This document shows positions 31,204 to 43,291 of a stretch of 64,000 nucleotides of DNA, piece by piece. Position 1 is the stretch's first letter. The number at the start of each line of letters is the position of its first letter. Below the pieces are notes generated by a model. That model saw only the letters and a list, made by a program, of their open reading frames with translations. It was not told the DNA's origin and did not search any database. The stretch comes from Anaspis maculata (lineage: Eukaryota > Arthropoda > Insecta > Coleoptera > Scraptiidae), in the NCBI GenBank assembly GCA_949128115.1, contig OX421964.1:15028892-15092891 (forward strand), read 5' to 3'. The position numbers and the translations under genes were made by a program.

Positions 31204-33763
31204 TAGTCCAGTAAAATAAGGATTTAACTTGGAACAAATTAGGGGCAGGATGAAAAAAATATGGCGATGTAGAGAATGAAAAACTGAATAAGAAAAACCA
31301 AAGTTTCATTTCCAGTCATCCCGGGGACCATGGAAAAAAAAAATGGAGAAGATGGAAAAACATGCGCCGCGATCTTTCTTTTGAAACGGTTAGAGAACGG
31401 TGAGAGATGTGTGAAAACTGTCGGGGACAAAGTTGTAAGGAATTCAATAATCTACAAAAAAGTCCCTGGATGCATATGTCTAACTTCTTCAGTTTAGCCG
31501 TTTATTGCAGTCAAAGTTGCGCGCCGGTCTAGTGACGTGGAAAAACTGTCCGCGTGACCTTCCTTCTTAGATGCTGTGAGAACGACTAGAGATATCAAAA
31601 AATTGTGAGCGACAAAGTTGTAGAGAATTGAATGCTCCACTAGAAAATCTTCATGGCCAATTATTATCTTCTCTAGTTTAGCCGTGAACCACGTTTGAAG
31701 TTGCGCGACAATCCTGTTGATAAAGTGTTTTTTCTGGAAAACTTACAAAAACCCTAGACTCGTTGAAAAAACTATGACAATGTAGAGGATGAAAAACTGA
31801 GTCTAAAAAACCAAAGTTTCATTTCACACCGTTTCGAGAAACCTGAGAAAAAAAAAAGAAAAACTTGAAAAATAGTGATTTGCACTCGCAGCTTCCCCAT
31901 TGGATACTGAAATAAACGTGATAAATATGGAAAATCTGAACAAACTAGCTTGTGGAGGATTAAATGATCTATAGAAAATCCCGTGATGTCATTTATGCAT
32001 CTTTGTCAACTTAGCTGCGGAGCGCTATCATAGTTGGGGTACATGACTCGTGACGCGTCGCATATGTGGTGAAACTGGCACGACGTTGCGATCATTGTTT
32101 AATTGATTATAAAACATGATTGAATGATTTGAAAAAATTGCGTACTTTGTTTAACGTCTGGGTAGCTACTTATTGTTAGAATTATCATTGTAGTCATCAT
32201 CATCGTCTTCCGAAACGACAATGCAGGAAGCGTGAGAACAGGTGGTTCCACGGCAGTGGTGGCAAAACTTGGTACACTTGAGGTCAGCTTTTCTGCATCC
32301 ACAAAGCTTCTCGCAGTTTTTAAAGCATCTGCAGGAAATCAGCCGTAGCAGATTTTCGAGAGCTACGTTATCCTGGGTTCTAATAGGCATCAACAGAGAA
32401 ATGTTTAATTTCCAACCTCATTGCTCAGGTGGACAGTTGTTGTTGTTGTTGTTGAATGATCATTGTTCATCAGAAATCAGTTGAAAAACATCTCATTATC
32501 TAACGTGAATCACGTTTTTCAATTATTATACATATTGTGTTACAAAATACGAGTACTTTCTCAGTTTTAAGCCTGAGTGCCACGATACTTTTTTCGTACT
32601 ATTTCGATTCTATAAATATATGATTAGAAACGACAAATTCAGAAATTCCCTAGCAACCTAGTCTCTCGTCCTAGATTTCTAGAATGAAAATATGACGAAA
32701 ATAGTACAGTGACACTCACGACTTCAATTTTGCCAAACAAGAAACTTTATACATAACAAAGCGTTCATCCGCGGAGTTACATTTCCAACAATAGTTACCA
32801 GACGTTCAACAAAGCACGCAATTTTTTCAAATCATTTAATCATGTTTTATAATCAATTGAACAATGACCGCAACGTCGTGCCAGTTTGACCACATATGCG
32901 ACGCGTCACTAGTCATGTACCCCAACGTTGATAGCGCTCCGCAGCTAAGTCGACAAAGATGCATACATGTCACCACGGCATTTTCTATAGATGATTTAAT
33001 CCTCTACAAGCTAGTTTGTTCAGATTTTCCATATTTATTACGTTTATTTCAGTATTCACTAAGGAAGCTGAGAGTGCAAATCACTATTTTCCAACTTTTC
33101 CTTTTTTTTTTCTTGGATTTCCCAAAACGGTGTGAAATGAAACTTTGGTTTTTTAGATCCAGTTTTTCATCCTCTACATTGTCATAGTTTTTTCATCGAG
33201 TCTAGGGTTTTTGTAAGTTTTCTAGAAGAACCACTTTATCAACAGGATTGTCACGCAACTTCGAACGTGGTTCACAGCTGAACTAGAAGTGATAATAATT
33301 GGCCTTGAAGATTTTCTAGTGAAGCATTCAATTCTCTACAACTTTGTCGCTCACAATTTTTTGATATCTCTTGTCGTTCTCACAGCATCCAAGAAGAAAG
33401 GTCACGCGGACAGTTTTTCCACTTCACTAGACCGGCGCGCAACTTTGACTGCGATAAACGGCTAAACCAAAGAAGTTAGACATATGCCTCCAGGGACTTT
33501 TTTGTAGATTATTGAATTCCCTACAACTTTGTCCCTGACAGTTTTTACACATCTTTCACCGTTCTCTCACCGTTTCAAAAGAAAGATCGCGGCGCATGTT
33601 TTTCCATTTTCTCCATTTTTTTTCCATGGTTCCCGGGATGACTGGAAATAGAAGTTTGGTTTTTCTTATTCAGTTTTTCATTCTCTACATCGTCATATTT
33701 TTTTCATCCTGCCCCTAATTTGTTCCAACTTTGGCCTAAAAATCGCCTCATTTTACTGGACTA
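31204..33763. mobile_element. Fold-back element 'TAGTCCAGT' type with Cys-rich cassette, copy 2
   Basis: Same ends as the 22,012 element, with TTA on both sides (31201-31203, 33764-33766). It has the same arm length and the same loop cassette. The close match in length and sequence to copy 1 points to recent mobilisation by an unseen autonomous partner. Confidence 0.88.
32166..32393 (-). CDS. Cys-rich CXC-like peptide (75 aa) in fold-back copy 2
   Basis: Counterpart of 22,972-23,196. All cysteines are kept (CRCFKNCEKLCGCRKADLKC, CTKFCHHCRG, CSHASC), with one inserted Phe codon and a few replacements (G5R, I9N, A-to-T after RG). The Asp/Asn-rich tail is also kept. An open frame in both copies is consistent with coding constraint before or during spread, but the copies may simply be too young to have decayed. 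Confidence 0.45.
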   Translation of the reverse strand: MMPIRTQDNVALENLLRLISCRCFKNCEKLCGCRKADLKCTKFCHHCRGTTCSHASCIVVSEDDDDDYNDNSNNK

Positions 33764-33766
33764 TTA

Positions 33767-34551
33767 TCGGTCAGTTGAGCGCAAGGCCTCCAACGCTCCG
33801 CAGCGTGCGCTTGATGTGGGGAACTTCTTAGGTAGAATCCGTATTTCGGAAAAACGACAAAAGGTCGAATTTTGAAGTTTACCCCCCCAGTTTTTGAAAA
33901 GGTGCTTTTTGAGAAAGTTAAGGAGGCCCTAGCACCTTTCGAAGAAATCGTCTGAGGACGGATTAAAGTGGCACAGTGGCTGTTGTTGGAGGTACCGTAC
34001 TTTATTTGTATTTTTTTGTGGAATGTCGACATTCTTTTGAAATTCATTTTAGGCCTTGTTTTCCGTACTGTGACTTGTAATCCAATACAAGCAAGTTGGT
34101 TTTTCGGCCAACATAAATCGAAGCAAAAGTGACGACGCCCGAGACTCGAAACTACCCCGTTTGCGATCGCCGCAGCGATCCTTGCCGTTCGACCCTGCCT
34201 GATACGCACGATTCGAGGAATAAACGAAATTGAAACGAAGCACGAGGACTGTTTTTCTTTCGTCCCTTTGGAAAGTTCGTGGTTTGAAGCCAAAGGGCAT
34301 CATTGAAGATAAATCACGTGGCGCCCGCCTATCAACGATGACGTCCTGAACTTACCCCGCCCAGAACTAGTCGGTGCCGCCGGCCCTGGATCTTTATCCT
34401 GGTCATAAGGACTAGAAGAGGTAACAGTACCTACCAGTGCCAAAACGACAAAAGTGAACGAAACAGCCAAGCTGCACACCCCTGAGGAAGGGGCTGTATT
34501 TAATCCTAACCTCAGAGGGCCCACCTGAGGATCTTGAATAAAAAACACGAC
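33767..34551. other. Possible LTR end with primer-binding-site-like sequence, then gag leader
   Basis: GGAATAAACG near 34,219 is a poly(A)-type signal. About 95 bp later TGGCGCCCG (34319-34327) has the form of a retroviral or LTR-element primer-binding site (complement of a tRNA CCA end). A second LTR is not found, so this is tentative. 34,450-34,551 looks like the leader of the broken gag that follows. Confidence 0.3.
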
Positions 34552-36205
34552 ATGGACGACATCACGCCGCCAACCGGAAAGAAAATGAGACGTCGGCCAT
34601 CGCCCTGCAAAACAGATTCGGCATCCTTTCGTCCCTCAACGACGAAGAGGAAATGGCAGTTGACTCGCCGCCGGCCATCAGTCCAGGCTCCGGAAATACG
34701 ACAGCTTAACCTGCGGCAGTGAGAAGAGCCGCCAAACCTCCACCAATAGGGGAGACCGGGGCGAGTTGATACCAGGGGTAGGTTGACACAGGGCCAAAAT
34801 TTCAAAAAATTACCGCCGGAACTCCATTAAATAAGAAGTGGAGTGTGCTGTCATCTACTGGAATACTCTGCGGAAGTTAGAGCGTTATGACGTCTGTTAA
34901 TTTGAAACTATTGACAATTTACATTTTTCGTGCTAAGTGAGTAAATTTTCAACTTCTCTGAAAATATCACATTTTTTGCATAAAATCATACACTGATGTA
35001 TACTTTTTTGTTTCACTTGATGCATGCCTATTCTTTATGATATTCCAGTCTTTGTATTCAATAATAACGAGTGGTTTTTATAAAAAAAAATATTTAACCT
35101 AATATTTCACACTGGGGCTAGTTGGCACTCTTTGACGGGGTAAGTTGGCACCGTGTATTTCAGTGGGTATTTCGATTATGATATATGATCATGGGTATGA
35201 TTGTTAATTTATTATATATATTCCTGTTTACACAGTATTACGATACAAATATGCGTATTAGTTATTATAAAGTATGTCTTTTCTGCATTTTTTCATAATA
35301 GTATTTTATAATGTTTTGATATTTTTAAAATATTTTTTATTGTTCATTTCAGTTCTTGTATTTTTGTGTAGTGAGTGGGATATGTTCTAAACTCAATGTA
35401 TTTCAGTTAGAAGGTACATGTTTTATTTTGTTCTTTTTTCGGATTCTATATTTTTCATGTGCCAATTTGCCCCTGCATGTGTGCCAACCTGCCCCTGAAT
35501 CGGGGTCAGTTGGCACGCTTACATTGGTTTGAAAAAAAAATCATAAAACCAAAACGCAAAAAAATATGTCTAATTTGACTTCAACAATTTTTAGCCAAAG
35601 CATGACTCTTAACTCCAACATCATAACAGGAACTTGATATGGCATATTTTGTCGGGAAAAAAATCGAATCTGAAAAGTGTGCCAACCATCCCCGGTCTCC
35701 CCTAATAGTGACCCACAAAATCACGAACTTCGAACAATTTCATAAATCCATACGTGAAGCCATCGGCAGCGAACATCGCATACAATACCAAGCCAACGCC
35801 ACCAAAATTTACATCAATACGAGTACTACCGAGAAGTACAACAAAATTCCGAGAAGGGTCAATCCAGTTCTTCACCTTCACCCCAAAAAAGGACCGAAGG
35901 AACAAAATCATACTCAAAGCGGCACATTTCACCACGCCAGAACAAATACTGGATGAAATGAAAACCCAAAAAATCGACGTTCAAGAGTGCAAACAACTCG
36001 ACTCGAAGAAAACAAGGCTGCCGACCGGATCGTTCCTCCTGACAACGACCAAGGACACCAAAATCAATGATCTTCAAAAAATCAAAGCAGTGGACAACAC
36101 CTTCATAAAATGGGAGAAGTACAATCGAAAACCAGTGGCGCAATGCCACAACTGCCAGCAGTTCGGCCACGGCTCTTCGAATTGTAACAACCATAGACAG
36201 TAACA
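34552..36205 (+). pseudogene. Broken gag (ORF1) of a Jockey-like element, split by a 956-bp insert
   Basis: An ATG at 34552 is followed, after a frameshift, by NRFGILSSLNDEEEMAVDS and a stop. After the insert at 34748-35703 the frame resumes with VTHKITNFEQFHKSIREAI, shifts again, and continues with FFTFTPKKDRRNKIILKAA. This is the PRE_C2HC-like region found before zinc knuckles in arthropod gag proteins. It ends with one knuckle, CHNCQQFGHGSSNC, and is cut at 36,205 by the 5' end of the next element. Several frameshifts and stops make it non-functional. Confidence 0.8.
34748..35703. mobile_element. TIR element AGGGGAGACCGGGG with TTGGCAC motif clusters
   Basis: The ends AGGGGAGACCGGGG and CCCCGGTCTCCCCT are flanked by AAT on both sides (34745-34747, 35704-35706). 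It is not a long palindrome. Both ends and the centre repeat a motif of the form GGGG-Y-AAGTTGGCAC or its complement (near 34,765, 35,115, 35,140, 35,465, 35,490, 35,505, 35,680). Such clusters could be transposase-binding subterminal repeats. No transposase is encoded. Confidence 0.75.
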
Positions 36206-37530
36206 ACCCCGCAAGATGCGGAGTTCAGACGTTTCAGGGTTTCGTCAGGTTTCGAGGTCACAGTCGGTCGAGTTTTCGAGAGCGCAGACCCGCTGTGTTA
36301 CGTTGATTATTGTATCTGCGAACAAAATCGGGTGTTTTCTCTAAAGTGACAAAAAACTACCAAAGTGACTAAACCGAGGGCAACAAACCATAGCCCACAG
36401 TTCAAAACAATCCTAAAAGTGAACTGAAAAAGATCACGCGTCAAGTTCGTCAACCACCCCGCCCTGTGGGGCGGTAACCAAACCGAAAAGTGCACTCCAG
36501 TGGCCACACCACAAGCCACCATGACGGACAGCCCGTTGGCCAACGTGCCAACGAGCAACAAATTCGCTGTGCTGGCACGAGCCGAACAAATGGATCAAGA
36601 CGCACCAGGCAGTGTAGTCGCGAACACAACCGTCAAGACTAAGAAGCCTTCACCTATAATTATCAAGTCTGAAATTGAAAACTACGTGCAATTTCATCAC
36701 TCCATTGAAACTACAATCGGGGACAACTTCTGGGCCCAATACAACAAGAACAACACGAAGATCTTCCCCAAAACAGAAGTGGAACACAAGGCGCTCTGCG
36801 CAGATCTGGAGAAAAACGGCGTAGAATTTTACACTTATACTGCAAGAGGCGAAAAGCAGCACAAGTACGTACTGAAGGCTGCACCGTTCCTTGACGCCAC
36901 CGAGATCAAAACATATCTGGCCGGCAACAACATTGATTCAAGACTGCATCAAGCTGAAAAACAAACTTGGCAAAACGGACACATCGACCTCATTTTTAAT
37001 AAAAATGGCCAAAACAACCCCAAAAAAATCCCTGGACAACGTCCAAGCCATCGAAAATGTCAAGATAAGATGGGAAAGGTACAATCAGAAATCCACGGTA
37101 TCCCAATGCCACCGCTGTCAAAACTTCGGCCACGGATCGACCAATTGCAGACTCCAGCCAAGATGCGTCAAGTGCACAAAAAACCACATGACAAAGGACT
37201 GCGACATCAAAGAAAGAAGAGAGGGAGCAGTCAAATGCTGCAACTGCGGAGGCCCCCACACCGCAAACTACAAACAATGCACCACATACCTCCAATACCT
37301 TTAATCAAAAAATGTGAGTAAGAATACCCATCCGCCAGCTGCCAGTAAGCCATTTTTAGTCAAGGAAGCCAACTTCCCCCCTCTCAATTCTCAACACAGC
37401 GGTATACCCCACCCACCCCCACCCCAAGCCAACTACCAGTTTTACAAGAGTGCCACAGAAGCCGGAAACGGCTCCGATTTCAACGACTTTAACTCACTGC
37501 TGAAAGAAAGAGTTGAACGAAATCTGTAAC
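36206..37530 (+). pseudogene. 5'UTR and frameshifted gag of a Jockey-like element
   Basis: A leader from about 36,206 precedes ATG 36521 (MTDSPLANVPTSNKFAVLAR). The PRE_C2HC-like region includes FYTYTARGEKQHKYVLKAAP. Near 36,930 the frame shifts to a second frame containing three zinc knuckles: CHRCQNFGHGSTNC, CVKCTKNHMTKDC and CCNCGGPHTANYKQC. An in-frame TAA at about 37,302 precedes a Pro-rich C-terminus ending at 37,530. At least one frameshift and one stop inactivate it. The related gag at 49,311 has the same order and helps define the breaks. Confidence 0.85.
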
Positions 37531-37546
37531 TTGAAAAATGTACTCA

Positions 37547-38979
37547 TAGTGGGGGCACTAGGTGGATGAACCTTGCAAATGGTGATGAAAGCATGAAATT
37601 CGGTACACATACTCAGAATGAGCACCTCTCTTAGATAAGAGGTGGAGCCACGCCGAATTTTCACCGGAAGGGGGCTCGGGGGGCTCCTGAAAGTTTAGGG
37701 TGTTAGGGCTCCCACCAAACCGCTTATCAGTTCGTTTTATCAATTAAAAAGGAAACTCATGAATATATCGTAAAAATTGATGACGTTTATCGCCTTGTCC
37801 CGGAAATTTTCCATGATGAAAAAAAATAAGTTCTTCGGCAGAACACACAAATTGGTTTTATTTTATTTTCACCTACAAAGAATTTATAAGGAGATGTGCA
37901 ACATGTTGTTTCCCACAAATTCGTATCCTCTGAATTCGTTTGTGAAGTCAAAATTTTGATGGTGTATCTTCTTGAAGAGGATCATTCCAAAGAGTAAGCT
38001 ATTTTCAACACTAAGTTCAAACAGAATTTTTTCAATGTTCTGGATCGAAATTACTGAATTCCTTCCAGCAATGCATACCCTGAACCCTTCTTTTGAAGTA
38101 CCGCGTGCGATTGAACGTGGAGTAAATCCTGGAACACTATCAGAATTTTTCTTCTGTGATGCTACTATCCACTCTCGACCGGGGCAATTAGGTTCCTACA
38201 CAGCATGCGCGGAGTGTATACACGTTATTTCAATATTATGACACAATTTCAATCATAAAAAATTTGACTGAACCGAGAAAATACCCTGCATTGTGTATAC
38301 ACTCCGCGCATACTGTGTAGGAACCTAATTGCCCCGGTCGAGAGTGGACAGTGGCATCACAGAAGAAAAATTCTGATTGTGTTTCAGGACTTACTTCACG
38401 TTCAATCGCACGCGGTACTTCAAAAGAAGGGTTCAGGGTATGCATTGCTGAAAGGAATTCAGTAATTTCGATTGAGAACATTGAAAAAATTCTGTTTGAA
38501 CTTAGTGTTGAAAATAGCTTACTGTTTGGAATGCCCCTCTTCAAGAAGATACACCCTCAAAATTTTGACTCCACAAACGAATTCAGAGGATACGAATTTG
38601 TGGGAAACAACGTGTTGCACATCTCCTTATCAATTCTTTGTAGGTGAAAATAAAATAAAACCAATTTGTGTGTTCTGCCGAACAACTTATTTATTTTCAT
38701 CATGAAAAATTCCCGGGACAAGGCGATAAACGTCGTCAATTTTCACGATATATTCATGAGTTTCCTTTTTGATTGATAAAACGAACTGATAAGCGGTTTG
38801 GTGGGAGCCCTAGCACCTTAAACTTTCAGGAGCCCCCCGAGCCCCCTTCCGGTGAAAATTCGGCGTGGCTCCACCTCTTATCTAAGAGAGGTGGTTATTC
38901 TGAGTACGTGTACCGAATTTCATGCTTTCATCACCATTTGCAAGGTTCATCCTGATTTTGGCTCTTAGCGCCCGCACTA
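37547..38979. mobile_element. Fold-back element 'TAGTGGGGGC' type, 1.43 kb
   Basis: The ends TAGTGGGGGCACTA and TAGCGCCCGCACTA are near-inverse, with TCA outside both (37544-37546, 38980-38982). The arms are inverted copies for about 650 bp around a centre near 38,250. Mirrored open frames in both arms reflect the palindrome only. It separates gag from ORF2 of the surrounding Jockey-like element. Confidence 0.85.
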
Positions 38980-39070
38980 TCAATCTCGTTCGAGAGCTTG
39001 AAACAATACTAAAAAAACTGCACTGATAACTTCCAAAAAATAATGATAATCAACAACCTAGCATCTAGCT

Positions 39071-42000
39071 ATGGCCCCTAAACCCAGAAATAACATCAAC
39101 ATAATCTCATGGAACAGTAACGGAATATCTAACAAAATCAACGAGCTCCAAATTCTGGCTAACGATCAAAACCCTGACCTCATTCTCATTCAAGAATCCA
39201 AACTAGGCGACAGGTATCCACCGAAACTCCACAATTACCGTCTAATAAACCAGCCCAAGACAATTCACTCCGGAGGCCTAATCACCTACATCAAAAATGA
39301 CATCAAATACCACGAAATCAACTAAGACAACACCACCGCTGAAATTCAATCTACAATAGTAAACGGACTCCAAATAGTCAACTTCTACAATAACCCAATC
39401 CAACCCATTAACACAAACGAACTCAGTACCATCCTAAACAAGAAATTCAGAACAATCATTATAGATGACTACAATGCCAAAGCCCCCAATGGAATAGTAA
39501 CTTTCATTATAGTGGTATACCCAACGCTTGCGCCAAATTTTGGCGTCAAATACAAAATTTGCGAACAAATGCTACAAAATCGCAAGAAAAACCGCCACAA
39601 AGTTGAAAAATACGCGCCGCAGCGAACAGGGTAATAGGCTAGAGGTTAATACACACTAGTGATTACTTATTTTTTATCAAAAAGTCCGCATTGTTCATTA
39701 AATTATAAATAACTGCGTTTTACATTGATCGGATGTGCGTACGCAACCCATAATGCAACCCCCACCAACTCTATTTTCAGTTTGACAAGCAACGGCCGTG
39801 ACTTTCCGCTGCTGTCTGCTGTCAACGTCATCTATTTATTCGCCATTTTGAAGTTCGCTCCGAGTGTCGTACGTTTGTGAACAAGTGGGCCGCTATTCTT
39901 GAATCGTGTGAGAAAAGTCCCTGGGTGTAAAATACATTCCGCAGTACACTGATGTAGCGAGTGTTGCCTAAAATCGTGGTTTTTAGGCAACTTTCGCTAG
40001 TCAAACTGAAAATAGAGTTGTTGGGGGTTGCATTATGGGTTGCGTATACGCACATCCGATCAATGTAAAACGCAGTTATTTATAATTTAATAAACAATGC
40101 GGACTTTTTGATTAAAAATAAGTAATCACTAGTGTGTATTAACCTCTAGCCTATTACCCTGTTCGCTGCGGCGCGTATTTTTCAACTCTATGGCGGTTTT
40201 TCACGCCATTTTCTAGCATTTGTTCGCAAATTTTGTATTTGACGCCATTACTTCAGAAGACGAGTATGCGCGCCATTGGGGTGCTGGATAATGAAAGGTA
40301 CTATTGCATCACCAGTAACACCTCAGGCAGAAAGCTCGCCCTCTTCCTCCAACAAACAAACGCCATCCACAACTACCCCACAAAACCCACCCACTACCCT
40401 GACAACAACAACAACAACCCGTCAACCATAGACTTTGCCGTATATAAAAATGTTAACTCCTCCCGTGTCAAAACCATCAACGCCCTAGACTCAGATCACA
40501 AACCAATAACCACCAACATTAAGCTAACCCACCCACTAACTATAAACCCGCCCAAAACAATAAAAAAAAACAAACTGGAATTCATTCAGATCACTCATTA
40601 ACGACAAAATCATAATGAACTCCCAAATTAACTCAATTACCGACATAGAGACAAAGCAATCCAAACACTACTCAGCACAATCACAAGCACACAACCAAGC
40701 CTCCCAAATAATACAATCCAAGAACCACACCTTACAAGTAAATAACGACATCAAAGAACTGATGAAAACAAAAAACAAGCTCAGAAAACTTCACCAAAGA
40801 CAGCCAAACCCCCTCCTAAAAAACCAAATCAACAGCCTAAACCACCACCATAAATACCTCCATAAACTCAGTCCGCTCCCTAAACTGGGAAAATTCACTC
40901 CGAAAGATCACCCCTCAAAACAAAAACAAGCTATGGAAAATCGCCAAAGGGCTGAAAAACAAAAAACGACAATCCAGAATCCCCACCTTAGAGTACAACG
41001 GTACCCCGCAATACACAGACTCAGAAAAAGCCAATAGCATTGCCAACACCTTAACGCCGATCGATCGCCTTAACGATCTCCACAATACCTCCTCAAACAC
41101 AACCCCCCCCCCCCCCCCCGAAACAAGGACGAACCCCACAGAAATAAAAAATATCATAAAAAAACTACAAAACAAAAAAGCCCCAAGAGAAGACAAAATC
41201 AGCAACGAAATGCTCAAGAATCTCCCCAAAAAAGCCATTGTCCAGCTCAATTACATCCTGAACGCCAGCCTCAATAACACCTATTTCCCAAACTCGTGGA
41301 AAAACGCCCTGGTGATGCCCATCCCAAAACCAAACAAAAACCCGAAAGACCCCGTCAGCTACAGGCCAATCAGTCTTCTATCATCAATTTCAAAAAAAAT
41401 CTTCGAGAAAATCATTTTAAACCGAATCAACAAATTTGAACAAAAAAAACAAAATTCTCATTCCGGAACAATTCGGGTTCAGAAAGTCCCACAGCACCAC
41501 CTTACAACTCTCCAAAATCGTAGACTTAATCATCAAAAACTACAACACAAAACACAACACCACCCTCCTAACGCTTGACATAGAAAAAGCCTTCGACACC
41601 GTGTGGCACGACGGTCTCCTGCACAAACTTATCCAGAACAACTTCCCACCCTACCTCATTAGAATCATCTCTTCTTTTCTAACAAACAGAACCTTCCAAG
41701 TGAAAATAGACACATCACTTTCAAAAAAACAACCTCTGCCAGCCGGTGTCCCACAAGGAGCCATCCTCTCACCAATATTATTCATATATTACATAAACGA
41801 CATACCCAAAACCAACAACACCAACACCAATATAGCCCTCTTTGCCGATGACACAGCAATCTATGGTACCTCAAGAAAACTCGATCAAACAAACAAATAC
41901 CTACAAAAACACATAAATCTACTCGAAAAATACTACACAAAATGGAAAATCAAAATAAACACAAACAAAACCACGCTCACATACTTCAACAACACTACGT

Positions 42001-42560
42001 AACTAACACCAAAGACAGACTGACAACTAACGCCACATTCTATAATGAAATCATCCACCAAGTCAAAGAAACCAAGTACCTAGGAGTTAACCTTGACAAA
42101 AAACTAAATTTCAACACCCACAACCAAAACATAATCAAGAAAACAAACAGCGCCTTAAGCCTACTATATCCTATCCTAACCAGCACCAACCCGTTAGAAC
42201 AAAAAATCAAAGTCAACATATACAAATCATACCTACGCCCTATCATCCTTTACGCCTCCGCCTGTTGGGCAAACACATCCCAAGCAAACCACCAAAAAAT
42301 CCAAAGAACACAAAACAAGATCCTCAGAATTATCCTTGGGAAACCAATTGAAACCAAAATCACAGAACTCCACCAGCTCGCAGATATCCAACCCATCCAG
42401 GAGGTCATAACTGATCAAAGTCAAAAATTCTACTCGTACACCTGTAAACAGATAAACAGCACTAAGCATCTCGGCACCCTCCCCCGAAACCACCCCATAC
42501 AGAATAAAACACAAGTTAATCCACCACATCATCCTCTTAATCAAATCCGTTAGCATCGTA
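39071..42560 (+). pseudogene. ORF2 (endonuclease and RT) of a Jockey-like element, multiply broken
   Basis: The endonuclease starts at 39071 with NIISWNSNGISNKINELQ and has LILIQESKLGD and GGLITYIKND before a stop at 39,323. It resumes after a fold-back insert with NTSGRKLALFLQQTNA and ALDSDHKPI. RT motifs follow in several frames: YRPISLLSSISKKIFEKI, EQFGFRKSHSTTLQL, LDIEKAFDTVWHDGL, PAGVPQGAILSPILF, FADDTAIYG, ETKYLGVNLDKKL. Frame changes occur near 41,450 and 41,990, besides stops. There is no RNase H. The 3' end is probably at 42,826. This is a dead copy with GC-poor codons. Confidence 0.88.
39495..40303. mobile_element. Fold-back insert in the endonuclease of the Jockey-like element
   Basis: TAGTAACTTTCATTAT at 39495 pairs with ATAATGAAAGGTACTA ending at 40303. 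Inner arms (for example GTCAAATACAAAATTTGCGA against TCGCAAATTTTGTATTTGAC) are inverted copies for about 250-300 bp around a loop near 39,800-40,000. The target-site duplication is unclear. It breaks the endonuclease between NAKAPNG and the ITSNTSGRKL region. Confidence 0.75.
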
Positions 42561-42841
42561 ATCATAACCAAATCACAGCAGCGCTCAGCTGGCAACTGTC
42601 CAATGGGTTTTCTGCAGCCTACTTCCCATTGAAACATAAGTACCTATCATGTAAATAAAACATAATATATCTCAAAAAACAATTCCTATAGGTAAATTAG
42701 AATATATAAGGCGCCTAATATAATACGCACAATACCAACATGATCATTGAATGGCCTCCCCCCCCCCAGAAGAAATGTATGAACATGTATATATTATTAT
42801 TATTAATAAATGGCTTTAAAATCAAATCAATGATTCATTGA

Positions 42842-43291
42842 TGAAAAATTTTTCAGGTGTCCCAAAAGTATCACACTCTGCTGAGTCCGAAGAGGTATAT
42901 TATGTAATGTGGGATCCACTCAAGAACACAAGGAAAATGATAAAAAATGCATGTTAGTTTTTGAAGATACATTTGGGTCAAAGGGTGGAACTTCGCCCCC
43001 TTTATTTTCGTTATTCCAAGTGATTTTGGCGCATTTCTTTGCATAAATCACAAATCTCTTCATTAATGCCTGTAAAATATTCCATTGGTTCCTAAAATAA
43101 TTTGGAACAAGGTATGACTCTTTTCGTTTCCATGGAAGAAATTCTAGTGACATTTTTGGAAATGAGTTTTCAAAATTTATGAATCACCCTGTATATCAAA
43201 TGGAGGTTCAGTGCACAGCCAGTGGTTGATAAAAGCCTACTGAACACCGGTGCCATTTTGAGATTTTACCATGATCGGGCTATCAAATATA
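42842..43291. other. No gene; partial mariner-like ends
   Basis: CAGGTGTCCCAAAAG at 42,854 and AATCACCCTG near 43,184 look like ends of Tc1/mariner-type elements but do not match each other well. Nothing else is supported. Confidence 0.4.

Larger units (their letters stand above)
30805..42841. repeat. Region bracketed by a 15-bp direct repeat
   Basis: TCAATGATTCATTGA occurs at 30805-30819 and at 42827-42841. The left copy abuts the start of a gag 5' region; the right copy abuts the 3' end of a Jockey-like element (GGCTTTAAAATCAAA). The simplest reading is a retrotransposon duplication that now encloses 12 kb because of later insertions and rearrangement. The repeat is nearly self-complementary, so coincidence through another process cannot be excluded. 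Confidence 0.55.

Noticed and set aside
33748..34293. A 181-codon minus-strand frame
   Set aside because: No recognisable domain, starts inside a fold-back end, and overlaps the better-supported LTR-like reading on the other strand.
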